64,000 nucleotides of DNA from positions 101,629,152-101,693,151 of the forward strand of contig NC_057832.1 of NCBI RefSeq assembly GCF_910594005.1, given 5' to 3'. Made by a program: the position numbers and the translations under genes. Source of the DNA: Cervus elaphus. Its lineage: Eukaryota > Chordata > Mammalia > Artiodactyla > Cervidae. The stretch's first letter is position 1. Every line of letters begins with the position of its first letter. This document shows positions 53,845 through 64,000 of the stretch, in pieces. The notes below the pieces were generated by a model, which ran no database searches, had not been told where the DNA came from, and saw nothing but the letters and a program-made list of their open reading frames with translations.

Positions 53845-56530
53845 TGACATATTGTTTTACATATTTTAGAACTATATAAATGATGTCATGCTATCAAATT
53901 GTGCAGATCCTACAACTTGCTTTTTTTTCACTTGAAATATGCTTTTTTAGATTTGTCAAATGGTATATATCGCTTTAGTTTAATCATTTTAAATGGTGGC
54001 ATATTCTACTGAATTAATTTGCTACAGTTATCCATTTCTTTGATGGACATTTAGGGTATTTCAATTTTTCTTTATTATAGCCAATGCTACAATAATCATT
54101 TAATAAAAGTCTTCTTGGACATATGTAGAAGAGTTTTAGGGGATATATTTTGGGAGTGGAATTGCTGGGCCATGGGTATGGGTATTATACATCTTTAGCG
54201 TGTAACTAGGACCATAACAGAATTCCTATTGTGCTACATCACCTCCAACCTCCAGTAGTGTCGCAGTTTTTGCCAATCTGATGGGTATGAAATAGAATTT
54301 TACTGTGGTTTGAATTTGTGTTCTTTGTCTTCTGGCGTTGTTGAACTTTAAAAAACATATGCTTTTTGAGCATTTTGGCATATCCTTTAATGAATCTCTA
54401 CTCATTCTTTGTCTATTTGTATGTTGGGTGGTTTTTCTTATTTTTAGGAGTTTCTTATTATGGATAGAATGTCTATATTTTTGAGGTGCATTGCAAGTAA
54501 CTTCTTGATGTCTATGACTTGTATGTTAATTATGTTTATCTGATGCCCTGAAAGTTTTAATTTTGTCCTGGTTGAACTTATCAGTCTTTTCTTCAGCACC
54601 CTGCCCTTTTTGTGTCCTACTAAGAAATTTCTTTCCAGACTATAGGTCACAAGATGTTTACCCATAGTTTAAACATTTCTAAAGGCTTTAAAGTTTTGCT
54701 TTTCATAAGTAGGTCTTACTCTACTTGAAACTGTTTGTGTGTGGGTGTGTAAGATGTGAGGTAGCAACCAGATCAGTTATATTTCCATATGGATGATTGT
54801 CCCAGGACCTCTGATTTGAATATTCCATTCTTAACCCCTGCTGATCTGCAATGCCACCTCTGTCATATATCAAGTTATTTTTATAGGCACAAGTCTCTCT
54901 TTGGACCCTCGATTGCCCCTAGTTAACCTGATGATCCTCCCTATGCCAACAGTGTCTTGATTCCTATAACCATATTAGTAGCCTTGATTTTAGAGAGGGC
55001 AAGTCCACCCACATGATTTCTCTTTTTCAAATTTTTGGCTGTTCTTGGTTATTTACTTCTCCTAGAACTTGTCAGTTTCTATGGACTTTTGATTGGAATT
55101 TCACTAAATTATACTTTTGTTTGAGGAAAATCATTATTTTTTTAATGGTATTTAGTCTTCTCATCCTTTTATACTTTTCAAATTTTTAGATCATCTTTAA
55201 TAGCATGAAACAGTGCTTTATAATTTGTCTAAAAGAGTCTTGCAGGAACTTTCCTGGGTCTGGTGGCTAAGTCTCTGCACTCCCACTGCAGGGAGCCCAG
55301 GTTCAGTCCCTGGTCTGGGAACTAGAATCCCGCATGCCACAATTAAGAATTCTGTGTACTGCTACAAAGATCGAAGATCCCGGGTGCTGAAACTAAGACT
55401 CGGCACAGCCAAACAAATAAATACATGTTAAAAAAATGATCTTACACACCTTGTTAGATTTAGTCTTAGATACTTTTTACTTTTATTTGCCATTGTAAGT
55501 TGTGTTTCTTAAATTAAATATTCTAACTTTTTTATGTTGATGTGTGGGATTATGACTGATTTTTGTATAATAATTTTATATCCCAAAACTTTGCTGAATC
55601 CTCCTATTAAGTTTAATTATTTTAAAAAGTCTTAGATCTTCTATATGGAAGTCATATTATTTGTGAAGATTTACAGTTTTATACCATTAGTGAAATGCTC
55701 AGTAGAGACAATGAATATGGTATTCTTACTATGTTCCTTATTTTAAAAAGAAATTCTTCTATTTCCCCATAAGTACAATGTTTGATAAAGTTTTTGGTGG
55801 CTATTAAGAAGATCCTTTCTGTGTCTACTTGATATGATTTTTGAAGTACCTAATGCTTTTTTAATCAAAAGATAACCTGTCTTTATTCCATTGATTATGT
55901 ACTTTTTCTGCCTTCTCTTAATGTGATTTATTATGTTGGTAGATCTTCTAGTATTGAATTTTCCTTGCCTTTGTGAGGAAATTTACATAGTTGTGATGTA
56001 TTATGATTTTAAACATCATTTGATTCAGTTTGTTAAAATTTTATTCAACATTTTTACATCTCTTTTCATGAATGAGTTTCACTTGAAATGTTTCTTTCTT
56101 GTATTATCCTTGTTTGATTTTGGAATCAAAGTTTTGGAAGCCTCATAAATTAATGAGTTTTATTCCTTTTTATCCTGTTAAAAACTTTTTGAATAAGGTT
56201 GAAATTTATTCTTGAGGATTTGGTAGAATATGCTTATGAAACAATCTGACCCAGGGATTCACCCACCCCCAAAATGGATTTTAACCACTGATTTAATTAC
56301 TTTAACAACTAGTGTATATTCTATTTTCCTTGGGTCAGCTATTAAAAGTTTTGCTAAAAGATTATTTGTTTTATTTAAGCTTTCAATTTTGTGGTTATGA
56401 AAATTTCATCCTTTCTTATCTAATACATGTAATTAAGACTAGAAATGTCCCCCTGGCGGTGTCCAGAAATTTTGATTTGTAATGTTGTCATTGTCAAAAA
56501 TATTTTTCATTTCAAATTATTTTATTTAAA
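53845..56530 (-). mobile_element. Long L1M fragment, antisense
   Basis: 3' UTR-like blocks at 53880-54150 (gctttttgagcattttggc follows at 54360), then antisense ORF2 to about 56500 (atcccaaaactttgctgaatc near 55580, ggtagaatatgcttatgaaa near 56222). One CHR SINE interrupts it. Heavily degraded. Confidence 0.75.
55246..55428 (+). mobile_element. CHR-type SINE
   Basis: Degraded head (aactttcctgggtctggtgg), B-box gttcagtccctgg and body ending in aaataaataca. Confidence 0.85.
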
Positions 56531-56830
56531 AATATTTTGGTTTTTCAACTTTACTGAGATATAATTGGGAAATAAAATTGTAATGTTTAATTTGTGCATA
56601 CAATGAAAGGTTTCCCACATTTAAGTTAATTACTAAATTTATTACCTCACATGTTTGTCTTTTTATTTTTTGGTGAGAATACTTAAGTTCTACTCTCTCA
56701 GCAAATTTCAATTACACAATACAGTATTATCAATTATAGTCATGTTATGCATTAGCTTTTCAGATGTAATTCACGTTATGACTGAAAATTTTTACCCTTT
56801 TACCAGGTTCTTCCTGTTTCTTACAATCTC
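56531..56830 (-). mobile_element. L1M 3' UTR fragment, antisense
   Basis: ctttactgagatataattgg, gagaatacttaagttctactc, cacaatacagtattatcaat and a final gaaaatttttaccc are in the order of a separate L1M 3' end. Confidence 0.72.
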
Positions 56831-57085
56831 CTTTTCCCTGGAACCTCAACTCTCTGATAGGCTCAACAAAAATAGTCAATTTGCAGATTGTCAGGCGATT
56901 TTTGATAGTAAGCGTGGGATGTTTTCTCCAACTTTTTGTTTTTTTTTCTCTGTAAACTGTTTATATCTTGATTCCATTGTTCCATGGAGTTGCTTTCTTC
57001 AAATATATCTTCTCTTTTACTAATTCCCTTTTTAGATTGTCTACATTGCTGTTAAAGTCCTCCACTGCGTTTTCAATTCTAACTT
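56831..57085. other. Unassigned AT-rich sequence
   Basis: Probably degraded LINE; no diagnostic block. Confidence 0.35.
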
Positions 57086-57097
57086 ATCTTTAATTCT

Positions 57098-57232
57098 TGG
57101 AGAAGGAAATGGCAACCCACTCCAGTATTCTTGCCTGGAGGATTCCATGGACAGAGAAGTCCGGTGGTTCCATGGAGTCCATGGGGTTGCAAAGGGTTGG
57201 ACACGACTGAAGCGACTTAGCCATATAACCAC
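57098..57232 (+). mobile_element. Bov-A SINE with TSD
   Basis: Bov-A monomer without head. Perfect 12-bp flanks, atctttaattct, at 57086-57097 and 57233-57244. Confidence 0.95.
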
Positions 57233-57244
57233 ATCTTTAATTCT

Positions 57245-58608
57245 ACAGTTCCAATTTGGTTCTTTCTCAAATCTGCTTGGTCATTTGGAAGATAGTTTTC
57301 TGTTAGCCTGCAGAATTTTTCAAGCTAGCCTTTTATTTATTTAAAGAATACATATATATATATTTTTATAATGTAGCACTATAGTTTCAATACATGATGC
57401 CTTTGTAGGGCTGTTCCTGCTGTATATTGTGTCTGCTTATTTTTGTTTGTAGTGTTTTGCTCCATTGTGTACTTACATTGTGTAAGCTGCAATACTTTTA
57501 TGGGTAATTATTTGTGATATTTCTTTGAGTCCCCAGAATAAAGGTCTATTCTTCCAGAGATGACTTTGTTTACTTCTTTCATATGCCAGTGGGTTCTATT
57601 GGTACTAACCTATTTAAACTGAATTAATTGTTTGAGGTTATTAAGCAATCCAAGTGGGCTGCAAATCTGACTTCTGGTTACAGGTTTTCAATGATCGTTC
57701 ATTTTTTTCCTCCTGCTTTCCTTTGTGCCAAGGCAACTTTTCTTACAGTCGCTTGGAGTATGAGGGTAAGCTGGGCTTATCCCTACTTTCTTTGGGTGTA
57801 TAACCTTTTGGCTTCCTAACTTTATGGAAAGAGGTTCACTCTTGGACTTTCCATGTTGGGAGGTCTTGGGCTTTGTCTTTCATCTTCTAAGCTTTGTGAG
57901 TTTGAGCAAACTTTAGATTCAAGTTCTCTTACTTTGGCAAATGCCATCAGGACAAATGTAACTTCAGGATTCTTGATTCCCTTTGTCACATAGATTTTGA
58001 TCTCATCATTCCTTAGCTGCCAGCTCTTTGAGATTTTTAAGGAAATTAAAAAAAATGCATCTAACATTTAGTTTTTTTCCTTTTCAGTTGAAAAATCTAT
58101 CCAACAATCCTGCAAGTTCTTATACTGGAAGTAGTAGGCTTCACTGTTTTAAAATTTAGTGACAGCAAATTTATTTCTAGAAATCCCACACCACTTGAAA
58201 ACATTATCTGATTCCTTTCTTGCTTTCGACACTTTATTTTACACTATAAATGAACTTGAATTTTTAATTTTGCAGGCCGTATTGAATCATTCTATGAATG
58301 AAAACACCTGAGGGTCAGGTTCTGCTGGTTGCTGTTTCCAATGATTCCTGTTTGCTCTCTCGTTTCCCGCTGTGTTTTGTGATTTGGACTGATCAGCTTT
58401 TATGTCATGGAGCTTTATCAGTGGTATCCCGTGCGGTGTATATCAGAGTGTCTCCTCTTAGAGATGGTTTACACTTGTTTGTATCATACGCTCAGGACAT
58501 TGCCAGAAGGGGCCACTTCTATGTGACTTCCTCAGTTGGGCGGTTCTGAGACTGTAGTTAGTGTAAGATGAGCCTGTGGCTATGAAATTTTAAAAAGACA
58601 TTTTTGGG
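57245..58608. other. Unassigned AT-rich sequence
   Basis: Contains a short (AT)n at 57348-57362. Possibly an old degraded LINE, but I cannot assign it. No gene recognised. Confidence 0.35.
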
Positions 58609-58926
58609 GGGCTTCCCTGACGGCTCAGTGGTAAAGAATCTGCCTGCCAATGCAGGAGACATGGGTTCAATCCCTGGTCCAGGAAGATCCCACACGCTGT
58701 GGAGCAACTAAGCCTGTGTGCCACATCTTTGAGCTTGTGCTCTAGAGCCCGGGAGCCACAGCTACTGAAACCCTCGTTTCTACAACCTGCGTTCTGCACC
58801 AAGAGAAGCTGCGGCAATGGGAAGCCTGCACACCACAACTAGGGAGTAACTTCCCCTAACTGCTACTAAAGAAAAAGCCCACGCAGCAACGAAGACCCAG
58901 CATAGCCCAATAAATAAATAAAATGA
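58609..58926 (+). mobile_element. Long CHR-family SINE
   Basis: Head ggcttccctgacggctcag, the long body with agagcccgggagccac and agagaagctgcgg blocks, and an aataaataaat tail. Confidence 0.9.
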
Positions 58927-59618
58927 CATAAAGAAAATGAAGATACTTTTTGGCTACCCAGTCCCCAGGACCCGAGAGATAGACTCTGCGCCATTTTCCT
59001 TTGACAGTGCATAGATTTTTTTCTAGTTCATCCTTGCACAGAGACATAGCTCTCCAAGTGTTATGATTTTTCAGATATGATTCCACATCTCATCCTGGCC
59101 CGTGACTTTGTCCCTTGTACCTTGATGGCTATGCAAGCCCAAAGTTCTTTATTTTTTTCCCCGTAATCAAGACCCGGAAATGCTCCGAGTGCAGCCACAG
59201 CCTCAGCACACTTCCCACTCTGGTTTTCAGCTTCCTCTTTTGTTTTTCCTCTTCTGGTGATTTCCCTTGCTTTCTTATGAGGTCAGCCAAGCATTTAAAC
59301 AATGTTTTATTTTATCCAGCATTTCTAAGTAGTTGGTTAACAGGAGACTTTTCAGCTATCTTATCTGCCATGTTGTTGGAAATTGATATTAATTCATTCA
59401 TTCTTTTTTTTTTTTTTAGGGAGCATCTACATGGTGTTCAATATCTGATTTGAAAACTTAAAAAAAAAGTTTTGACTGTTATTTTTGAAAGCTGAAAATA
59501 GCGAAAGGACCTCATCATATTTATATTTCTCTTGTCTAGGTATAAAGTACCAATAATTGTTTCAAAAATGAAATAGGAAGTTTATCTATAGCATATCATC
59601 TGCTATTCTTTCAAGACT
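58927..59618. other. Unassigned sequence
   Basis: A 16-T run lies at 59404-59419. No gene or repeat family recognised. Confidence 0.4.
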
Positions 59619-59630
59619 GTGCTTGCTTCT

Positions 59631-59900
59631 GCTGCTGCTAAGTCACTTCAGTCGTGTCTGACTCTGTGCGACCCCATAGACGGCAGCCAACCAGGTTCCC
59701 CCGTCCCTGGGATTCTCCAGGCAAGAATACTGGAGTGGATTGCCATTTCCTTCTCCAATGCATGAAAGTGAAAAGTGAAAGTGAAGTTGCTCAGTCGTGT
59801 CCGACTCTTAGCGACCCCATGGACTGCAGCCTACCAGGCTCCTCCATCCATGGGATTTTCCAGGCAAGAGTACTGGAGTGGGGTGCCATTGCCTTCTCCA
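59631..59900 (-). mobile_element. Bov-A2 dimeric SINE with TSD
   Basis: Reverse-complement Bov-A2, with the two units joined by the gcatgaaagtgaaaagtg linker. Flanks gtgcttgcttct (59619-59630) and gtgcttacttct (59901-59912). Confidence 0.94.
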
Positions 59901-59994
59901 GTGCTTACTTCTAAACATTCTTAAATAAAGCATCTTAGCCAATGTAAAAACTGTTATTAAGCAGACATCTGATTAGAATGCTTTTGCTTTATTT

Positions 59995-60201
59995 GTTTAG
60001 TTGCTAAGTCGTGTCTGACTCTTTGCGGCCCCATGGACCATAGTAGCCCACCATCCTCCTCTGTCCATGGGATTTTCCAAGCAGGAATACTGGAGTGGGT
60101 TGCCATTTCCTTTTCTGAGGGATCTTTCCAACCCAGGGATCAAACCCATGTCTCCTGCATTGTCAGGTGGGTTCTTTACCATTGAGCCACCTGGGAAGCC
60201 C
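59995..60201 (-). mobile_element. Bov-tA SINE
   Basis: Complete reverse-complement element ending at gagccacctgggaagccc. Related flanking words (tgcttttgctttatttg and tgcttttatttg) suggest a decayed duplication. Confidence 0.9.
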
Positions 60202-60900
60202 TAGAGTGCTTTTATTTGTTCACAAAAAGGTTTCTTTTGACTTTGTGAGTGTGAAGGCTTTCCCTGCATCCAAAGGAATGTTGGCATATAGGTAAAAAAT
60301 CAGGTGACTAGCAAGGCTGTTTCCATCCATTTTGGTAACCTCTCTCCTGGGCCACATCTACCTGTGGGCATTTTAATTCCATCATTATTTGTAGACTGGA
60401 TAACAGTGCAATGTGATTACAGCAAACAGTATTAATAACAATGCTCCATGCCCCTCCTCTGTCTGTGAGCTCACATGTTTGAATGCACACATATACACAT
60501 ATAGTATATCAGACACGTGCTACGTCTCAGGAAAAATAATCACAGCAGTCTTTAGGCGTTTGGTGCCCAGAAGGAAGGCGTTGCTGGGAACACAGGCCTT
60601 CTTGCTTTCCTGAAACCCCCTCCTGTGAGTTCCCTCCCCTGCCGAGCAGAGCAAGGTGACATCCCAGAGCCTCCAGTACCGAGGCTCTGCCAGGCCTCAC
60701 TGGTTAATTGCCAACCAATGTGGGAGTTAATCAGAGATTTCCCAGGCAGCTGGAGTGGAGATTTGAGAGAAAACAGGGCAAGCAGCTGCCAGACATAATC
60801 CCCTACCCGCCTGCCCTCTCTAGGATGCTCGAGAGATTTTTTTTTTAATATCTTGCTTTTCTGACATCCAGAGCAGACCATTTTATTGTTGTTGCTTTTA
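60202..60900. other. Unique sequence, nothing recognised
   Basis: Repeat-poor. No gene recognised. Confidence 0.4.
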
Positions 60901-60904
60901 CTGT

Positions 60905-61041
60905 TTTTTTTTTTTTTTTCCGTTTGTTTTTTGACCTCACTGTGCAGCCTGTGGGATCTTAGTTCCCTGACCAGTGATCAGTTCCGTGCTCCCTCCCCTG
61001 GAAGTGCAGGGTTTTAATCACTGGACCGTCAGGGAAGTCCC
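60905..61041 (-). mobile_element. CHR-type SINE
   Basis: T-run, then gtgggatcttagttccctgac, ttttaatcactggaccg and the end tcagggaagtccc. Confidence 0.9.
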
Positions 61042-62345
61042 GAGATGGAGATTTTGAGGCGGCCTCTGGGTGTGATGGTGTTTCCCTGGGCAACCCAAAA
61101 AGCAGCAAGTGGAGGATGGAGAGATGGGAGTTGGCTAGGGGAGGTGAACCTTAGAGCTGAGAGTAGGAGCAAAGGGACGTGGCATCTTCTCTGCGGATGG
61201 TGCTGGGAGTGAACGTGGGGGGCTACTGCTAACTCACAGAGGCAGACGGACTTCCGGTTGCTGTGGTTTCCAGTGTCTGTATATCTGCATTTGGTGCTTC
61301 AGAGGAGAGTTTAAACCAGTGCAAATGGATGTGGCCATGACTGTCAGACAGTCAAAGACCGCAGACCCATTCTCCATTGTCTAGTTTTCTAATGAGATCG
61401 TTGGCAGGCCAAACACAGGTCATGCCTTATCCTGCAAGCATGAGTGGTAACTCTAGAGAGAGCTGGCCAGATGCCGGTTCAGTAGGGAGCTCTGTGTTGA
61501 CTATATAACCCACAAATCTGCACTGTTGGTCGCTAGAAGGTATTATGCCCTAACCCCCTCTGAGAACTCTGGTCCTAGGAGAACAAGCCTGACCACAGTG
61601 GGGTGTCGGTTCCCTCGCTTTCAAGCCTGTGCTCTCCTGCTCACGTCTTCTTTCTCTTGGCCCTATCTTGGTTCCTGTTTAGGGTTCTAGGGAGTGAGCA
61701 TGGGAATAGGAATTAGGGGGAGTCCTGGGCTCATTTTGGCATCCCTCTTGGCAGGCCGAGGGTCAAGAAAGTGCAGATAATCATCTTAAAGGAGAGGCCA
61801 GGAAGCTCAGACTCTGATGTGCTCAAGAATGAGCGTCAGAATTTCAAGGGCCAGTATTTTACCTTTTCCCACATCACATTGCAACTCCCCACCCCCGACA
61901 GCCCCCAGGCCTGATGGTGTCATCAGCCGTCATCAGTCTGGGTGAGGGCTCCTTGTGACACAGACAGAAGGACATCTTCGCTCCTTGTAGGGTTGAGTAA
62001 GTCAGTATTGAAGAGACCCCGAGGATTTCCTGAGGAGCTCCAATCTCAGGTCACTAGTGGTTTTCTGTTGGACCCTTTTCACTCCATACTGCTTTTCTGA
62101 CTGCAGAGAATCACCCAAGCAAGAGTCCCAGGTTGTACCCTGCTTTCCCTAGAACATCGCTATTTCTGCCTCTGACTTTCCTTTGCTCACTAATTTTTGG
62201 ACTTCTGTCTGAGGTTGTTTGGTCCCTGAGATATGGCGCTTGTCTGCGGACATGAGAACTCTTTCTGCTGGTCCCTAAAACATGAGCATTTTCTCCTAGG
62301 ACGACTCTGCCCCAAATGATAGATTTAGTGTTAGATCTTGAGCTT
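61042..62345. other. Unique sequence, nothing recognised
   Basis: No transposon or gene recognised. Confidence 0.4.
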
Positions 62346-62415
62346 TCTGAGGCTTCCCCGTGGCTCAGAAGTAAAGAATCTGCCTGCCAATGCGGGAGAC
62401 GCGGGTTTGATTCAG
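62346..62415 (+). mobile_element. tRNA-Glu-type SINE head fragment
   Basis: ggcttccccgtggctcagaag to gcgggtttgattcagacc is the Bov-tA/CHR head; the body is missing. Confidence 0.8.
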
Positions 62416-64000
62416 ACCAAGCCTGTAGTGCTGAGTTAACGTACGTGGTGAGGGAGAACCCTGGCACTCCCCAATCCCCCTTCATTATATGTTGCAGCTG
62501 CTTCTTGGGGGCTGGAAGTTGGGGGGTGTGCTGCTGCGAGGAGCCAGGAGCCCCGCAGGGTGACTGCAGAGGCCACAGCTGCAGGGTGGCCACTCACGTG
62601 TCCCCGGTGGAGTGACTCTGGGCAAGGAGGGCTCAGCTGCTGCCCTGAGCCGGCTGCTTTTGGAGCTCACTCACCGGCTGTGAGTCTCTGTGTGGCGTGT
62701 GTGTGTTGAAGTCACAGGAAATGCTGTAATCCTGTTATCCCTGTCCTTTCCCGCCCAGGAGTCTAAAATCCAATTCCTGAGAACATCAGCAGACATAATG
62801 GATGCGGATGTCAGAGGAAATGCCAGAGGGGCTCGGGTGGCTTCGCCAGCCCTCCACGTGGCCCGGTTCAAGCGAGCACGTCCTGACGGATGAACTGGAG
62901 AATGGCCCAGCTCTGCCTCAGGCCTTCCCACCCCCGTATTCTGCTTTCCTCTCCCAGGGTTAATTGCTGGGTACCCCACCACACCTGGGTGCACCCCACT
63001 CCTCTGCACATGCACCCTCATTCTGTACCTTTCTGCTCCCATCCCCCGTACGTCAGATTCCCTTTCTAGACTGAGCTCAGCTCCTCAAGCAGAATTTCTC
63101 AAGATCAGTGTTTTGCTTTCCTGGCCTTCTTGGCTCCTCCCCGTTCTTGGCAAAGGCTTCCTTTCTTGATGTGATTTCCACCTGCGGTCTTGCAGGTAGA
63201 GAGCGCTGGGCCCGGCTCCAAGGGTATTGACCAGCTGACCCTGCGTCCAGCCACCAGCCTCTTGTCTCCTGTGGGTCTGTCTGGAGCTGCTTCCTGCGGT
63301 CGCAGTCTGTTTCTGTCTGCTCCTTTCTCTCTCATAGGAAGTTATTGACAACACGCTTTCAGACTGGTTATTTAAAATGCAACAAGAGCCCGCAGGCGTA
63401 AGGATTTATGGCGGTCAGACGCTTAAGAATAATAGAGTAATTAAGGGGGAGGGCTGATGGGGAAGATACATAAAAATCACCCACAAGTCTATGACTTGGA
63501 GATAACCATGGTAAACACTTAGCAGTGTTTCCATCCCATTCTTTTCATGCATATTTATCAAGCATTGCTGTGATCAGACTCTCGATTCCACTTTTCACCT
63601 AAGCTGCTTCTGGGTGGGCGGTAACAGGTGCCCAAGAAAGAGGCATCCTTCTGCAAGTCTTGGGCAGAGAAGCCTCAGCTCCTAGAATATTGTCCAGCTG
63701 GTCAGAGCTGGCGCCATCCCAGATGGGATCCTGCTTACTGTGCTGCATTGAGAACTCCGTATTTTCTTTGGGTTTTATCAGCTTCAGGGCCTTATCGAGG
63801 CTGAGTTCTGCCTGCACTCACTCCCGAACCACCCAGGGCTGGTGGCTCTTCTATTCCCCGGTTTTATTCTGAGTGCAGCATTGTCGTCCCCACCGGGCTC
63901 TGAGCAGCAAGGATCTCCTGGATCCCATGTCCCAGGAAGCAGAGACGGAAAGTCTCAGGGACACCCCAGTTTCTTCTGATCTGCTTTTCCACTTGGAATT
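62416..64000. other. Unique sequence, nothing recognised
   Basis: GC- and CpG-richer stretches at 62480-62900, without a recognisable promoter. Short frames on both strands lack any domain. Words such as agtaattaag near 63440 are compatible with non-coding regulatory DNA, unproven. Confidence 0.35.

Noticed and set aside
59404..59430. Polypyrimidine tract plus AG as a splice acceptor
   Set aside because: T-run followed by ttagg, but no open, conserved exon follows.
62111..62593. 160-residue minus-strand open frame
   Set aside because: Overlaps a SINE head at 62346-62415 and lacks any domain.

Overview
This window reads as nuclear DNA of a ruminant, most likely a bovid. The evidence is the repeat content. 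Bov-tA and Bov-A2 SINEs, BovB (RTE-type) LINE 3' ends and CHR-type tRNA-Glu SINEs of cetartiodactyls are present throughout, over a background of older mammalian repeats (MIR, L2, CR1/L3-like, L1M, MaLR). The sequence alone does not separate cattle, yak, buffalo, sheep or goat. I find no host protein-coding exon, tRNA, rRNA or other RNA gene that I can defend. The open reading frames are short and fall inside transposons, tandem repeats or GC-rich unique DNA. The window is best read as intergenic or intronic.

Layout. 1-5.8 kb: truncated BovB pieces and SINEs, then an old L1 (antisense) split by a younger L1 that itself carries three SINEs. 5.8-9.9 kb: mostly unique DNA with a strong G-quadruplex motif and old MIR/L1M pieces. 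10.0-12.9 kb: a BovB 3' end inserted at the edge of a 1.5-kb minisatellite of about 53 bp x 29, then a second BovB piece in the opposite orientation. 13-20 kb: SINEs, MIR/L2, a probable ERV long terminal repeat, and a MaLR LTR cut by a SINE and by a poly(A)-dominated micro-insertion. 20.7-21.8 kb: BovB nested in a SINE. 22.9-24.9 kb: an unclassified 203-bp element present twice in direct orientation. 28.7-30.6 kb: a Bov-A with an internal micro-inversion, then an inverted duplication whose second arm lies inside a SINE. 31-50 kb: mainly unique, locally GC-rich DNA with scattered SINEs, MIR, L2 and CR1/L3-like relics; an 80-bp segment near 49.5 kb is flanked by a 19-bp duplication and has a relative 0.8 kb downstream. 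50.9-57 kb: an L1 with a 5' inversion (twin-priming structure), itself invaded by BovB and two SINEs, then a long antisense L1M. 57-64 kb: unique or degraded DNA with SINEs.

No pathway or operon exists here. What the parts share is retrotransposition history. Many insertions keep clear target-site duplications (TSDs), several are extreme 5' truncations of only 33-60 bp, and nested insertions give a relative order of events. I see no new functional system. The structures most worth checking are the tandem array, the inverted duplication, the paired unclassified elements and the tail-only insertions.
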